The position numbers and the translations under genes are program-made. The notes below the pieces were generated by a model that worked only from the letters and a program-made list of their open reading frames with translations, had not been told where the DNA came from and made no database searches. Shown here piece after piece: positions 47,041 through 49,401 of a DNA stretch of 49,401 nt. Every line of letters begins with the position of its first letter. Within the stretch, counting starts at the first letter, position 1. Source of the stretch: Spirochaetales bacterium (GTDB lineage: Bacteria > Spirochaetota > Spirochaetia > Treponematales > UBA12059); the NCBI GenBank assembly GCA_016926955.1, contig JAFGNN010000042.1:1-49401 (forward strand). The letters run 5' to 3'.

Positions 47041-48908
47041 AACGCGAGGTCCGCTATTGGACGGTGATCGGCCTCATCGTCGCCGGCGCCCTGGCCGTGC
47101 TCTGGCGCTACGGCGAACTGGCCGCCCGCGGCCCGGTCGAACCGAGGATCGTCGCGCCGGAGGTGGTCCGGGGGGCGATCCTTGATGCCGAGGGCAGACC
47201 GCTGGCCGTCGACGTCTCGCTCTACAACATAGCCGTGTGGCGCCCGAGCCTCGACCGCGACGAGCTCGCCGCCACCGGGAAGCTCATCGAGAGCGAACTC
47301 GGCCTTTCCGAAGGCGAGTTCCTGAGGCGCGTCGAGACGAGCCCGACCGATTTCCTATACCTCGCCAAACGTCTCCAGGCTTCAGCCGTCGCCGGCGTCA
47401 GGGAAGCGAAGACCGAGGGCCGGCTCGCGGGCGTGGTGGTCGAGAAGACCGCGGGACGGCTGTACCCGGAAGAACGGCTCGCAAGCCACGTGGTCGGCTT
47501 CGTGGGCGACGAGAACCGCGGACTCTCGGGCCTGGAAGGTCGCTACGACGCGGAACTCAGTCCCGCCGCCGAACCCGGACGCGCCGGAGCCATCGTCTAC
47601 GGTCCGGACCTGAGGCTCACCATCGACGCCGACCTTCAGCACGCGTTCGAGGAAATCGCGCTCGAGGTCCACGAAGGGAACTCGGCCGAGGCGACCATGC
47701 TGCTGGCCCTCGAAGCGAAGACCGGGGCCATCAAGGCCTACGTCTCGCTTCCCGACTACAACCCGAACGATTACCGCGACTACCCGCGCGACGCCTGGTA
47801 CGACCGCCCGTCGCAGTACGCTTACGAGCCGGGCTCGGTCTTCAAGGTGTTCTCGATCGCCGGCCTTCTCGAGCTCGGCGGCATCGATCCATCGTCCACC
47901 TTCGTCTGTGACGGGGCCTACGAGCGCGAAGTGCCCGGCGAGGAGCCGGACATCCGCATCAAGTGCCTCGGCACCCACGGCACGGTCGACTTCGAGGACA
48001 TCCTGACCCTCTCCTGCAACGCGGGCACCGGCTACGCCTCGGACACGGTGTCGACGGTCGACTTCCACGACGCGCTCAGGCAGTTCGGCTTCGGCAGCCG
48101 CTCGGGGATCACCCTGCCCGGAGAGACGGCCGGACTGCTCCGCGAGCCGCAGACCTGGTCCTTGAGGTCGAAGCCCACCATCGCCATCGGGCAGGAAGTG
48201 CTCGTCTCGGCCGTGCAGGTGGCAGCGGCGGCCGGCGCCCTCGCCAATGGCGGGGTGTTGATGAAGCCGCGCCTTGTGGAGGAGCTCCGCGGCCGGGACG
48301 GGTCGGTCGTCGCGAGGGAAGAACCGACGCCCGTGCGGCGCGTCGTGTCGGAAGCGACGGCCCGACTCGTGCTCGACGCGATGCGCCGGACCGCGGGGGA
48401 AGGCGGCACCGGCCGGCGGGCCGGCACCGGCGACATCGACCTGGGCGTCAAGACCGGCACGGCCCAGATGATCGACCCCGCGACGGGCGCCTACTCGGAC
48501 ACCGACTTCCTGGCCAGCACCCTGGGCATCTTTCCCATAGCCGACCCCCGCTGGGTGGTCTACATGGTCGTGGTCAAACCCCGCGGAAGCTCCTACTTCG
48601 GCGAGCGCATCGCCGCCCCGGCGGTACGGGAGGCGGCGGAAATCCTCGCGACCCTCGAAGGCCTCGGCCGCCCGGGGATGACGGTCGCGTCCCACCCGGG
48701 ACGCATCGAACTCGAGACGCCGGCTGCGCCATCGATCGGGGACACCATGCCAGACCTGCGCGGTTTGCCGAAACGAAGCCTCCTGCCGCTCCTCTCGCGG
48801 ACGGACATCAGCGTGGAGATTTCCGGAGAAGGCCGCGTGACGAGCCAGGAACCGGCGCCGGGCGAACCGGTGCCGCCGGGCACCGCAGTCAGGCTCATGC
48901 TCGAATGA
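47037..48908 (+). CDS. Penicillin-binding protein transpeptidase with PASTA domain (FtsI/PBP2 class)
   Basis: A 623-residue class B PBP. One N-terminal helix (WTVIGLIVAGALAVLW), a dimerisation domain (VVRGAILDAEGRPLAVDVSL, LYPEERLASHVVGFVG) and a transpeptidase domain with S267VFK, S326CN and K472TG in order. A single PASTA domain ends the protein (MPDLRGLPKRSLLPLLSRTD, PAPGEPVPPGTAVRLMLE). It cross-links septal or lateral peptidoglycan; septal FtsI is the more likely role given the PASTA domain, but no other division gene is visible. ATGA overlaps couple it to lepB before and to the DUF115 gene after. Confidence 0.94.
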   Translation: MKREVRYWTVIGLIVAGALAVLWRYGELAARGPVEPRIVAPEVVRGAILDAEGRPLAVDVSLYNIAVWRPSLDRDELAATGKLIESELGLSEGEFLRRVETSPTDFLYLAKRLQASAVAGVREAKTEGRLAGVVVEKTAGRLYPEERLASHVVGFVGDENRGLSGLEGRYDAELSPAAEPGRAGAIVYGPDLRLTIDADLQHAFEEIALEVHEGNSAEATMLLALEAKTGAIKAYVSLPDYNPNDYRDYPRDAWYDRPSQYAYEPGSVFKVFSIAGLLELGGIDPSSTFVCDGAYEREVPGEEPDIRIKCLGTHGTVDFEDILTLSCNAGTGYASDTVSTVDFHDALRQFGFGSRSGITLPGETAGLLREPQTWSLRSKPTIAIGQEVLVSAVQVAAAAGALANGGVLMKPRLVEELRGRDGSVVAREEPTPVRRVVSEATARLVLDAMRRTAGEGGTGRRAGTGDIDLGVKTGTAQMIDPATGAYSDTDFLASTLGIFPIADPRWVVYMVVVKPRGSSYFGERIAAPAVREAAEILATLEGLGRPGMTVASHPGRIELETPAAPSIGDTMPDLRGLPKRSLLPLLSRTDISVEISGEGRVTSQEPAPGEPVPPGTAVRLMLE

Positions 48909-49401
48909 GCGTTTACGAGCTCAACCGGTCGGCGCTGGCCGCCCGTTGGCCGGCTCTCGCGTCGTCGCTGCCGAATCCGGTAGGGATCAACCCCGTCAGC
49001 TCCGCGTCCGGCGCCCCGACCGCGCGCCTTCCGGCCTCCGACGGCGCGTCCGGCGCCTGGCTCGCCTCCCGCTTCGACCCCCGATCGGAAGCCGCCCGCG
49101 CCGCGGCGGCCTGCCTCTCCACCCGCGCGGATACCGTGGTCCTGCTCGGCCTCGGCCTCGGCTACCTGGCGGAAGCCCTGCTGGCCGCCGATCCCGAATT
49201 GCGCGTGCTCGCCTGCGAAGCCGATTCGAGCATCTTCGCCGCCTGCCTGGGCGTCAGGGACCTGTCGAACCTGCTCGCGGACGAACGGCTTTCGCTCGTC
49301 GTGGAAGGCGAACCCGGCGCCGTCGCCCTGGCGCTCGAAAGCCTCGGCACCCGCGAGGTCGCGGTGGCCTCGACCCCAGCCCTGGCGGACCGCTATCGGG
49401 A
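48905..49401 (+). CDS. DUF115/MptE-like protein, N-terminal part (3' end outside window)
   Basis: 165 codons are visible, with no stop. The start ATG 48905 overlaps the PBP stop (ATGA). After an N-terminal helical segment (NRSALAARWPALASSL) comes the Rossmann-like core VVLLGLGLGYLAEALLAADP with ELRVLACEAD, which matches the DUF115/6-hydroxymethylpterin pyrophosphokinase MptE-like family. In Campylobacter and spirochaetes such proteins are described as motility-associated factors involved in flagellin glycosylation. Function here is inferred from that similarity. Confidence 0.75.
   Translation, partial: MSVYELNRSALAARWPALASSLPNPVGINPVSSASGAPTARLPASDGASGAWLASRFDPRSEAARAAAACLSTRADTVVLLGLGLGYLAEALLAADPELRVLACEADSSIFAACLGVRDLSNLLADERLSLVVEGEPGAVALALESLGTREVAVASTPALADRYR

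Overview
The window is a gene-dense, very GC-rich stretch of a bacterial chromosome, and its gene content points to a free-living or commensal spirochaete. The main clues are a short-form alanyl-tRNA synthetase lacking the C-terminal domain, carD followed by ispD and ispF, a dxs-folP-cdaA-cdaR-acpS-DUF2225-truA chain, stand-alone REC-PAS proteins with the 'SHTEPDVVERTEGITSYGY' signature, a DUF115 protein at the right edge, and heavy investment in chemotaxis and nucleotide second messengers. The assignment is an inference from families; no rRNA is present to confirm it. No phage, integrase, insertion sequence or CRISPR array is visible.

Layout. 1-5.9 kb: end of a large propeller-type hybrid histidine kinase, a VTT membrane protein, then carD-ispD-ispF. 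6-12.5 kb, mostly minus strand: an ankyrin protein with a TIR-like N-terminus, a second DnaE-type polymerase, a lipid kinase and a REC-PAS protein. 12.6-13.1 kb: tRNA-Leu(GAG) within palindromic repeats that reuse its own 3' end. 13-21 kb: a ferritin-VIT iron exporter, a diguanylate cyclase, a GNAT enzyme, a SulP transporter, a haem-type adenylate cyclase with a cytochrome P460 lipoprotein, and a methyltransferase. 21-26 kb: a chemoreceptor, ymdB and rny. 26-30 kb: an RRM protein with a long leader, an RluA-family enzyme, and DUF432-MscS-CNB. 30.1-37.6 kb: an eight-gene minus-strand operon with overlapping or near-contiguous ends (dxs to a HAD phosphatase). 37.6-43.6 kb: a minisatellite gene, alaS, a second chemoreceptor and an HD-GYP phosphodiesterase. 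43.8-49.4 kb: an alternative sigma factor behind a sigma-54 promoter, a 43-residue membrane microprotein, a LysM-M23 endopeptidase, and lepB-PBP-DUF115.

Common themes. Three second-messenger systems are represented: c-di-GMP (GGDEF, HD-GYP), c-di-AMP (cdaA/cdaR) and cAMP (class III cyclase, CNB protein). Clear TTGACA/TATAAT-like promoters can be read by eye. Many solo genes have the -10 hexamer only 6-7 bp before the start codon and no Shine-Dalgarno, suggesting leaderless mRNAs, while genes inside operons or with leaders usually carry GGAGG-type sites.

Most notable non-gene signals: (i) a near-perfect -24/-12 promoter in front of an RpoS-sized sigma factor, reminiscent of the Borrelia RpoN-RpoS cascade; (ii) an orphan small-RNA unit at 10.38-10.55 kb with two unpaired CCTCCTTT anti-Shine-Dalgarno motifs; (iii) a 22-bp operator-like palindrome at the secondary polymerase gene; (iv) tRNA-tail palindromes at 12.6-13.0 kb; (v) a complete transcription unit for a 43-residue protein at 45 kb.
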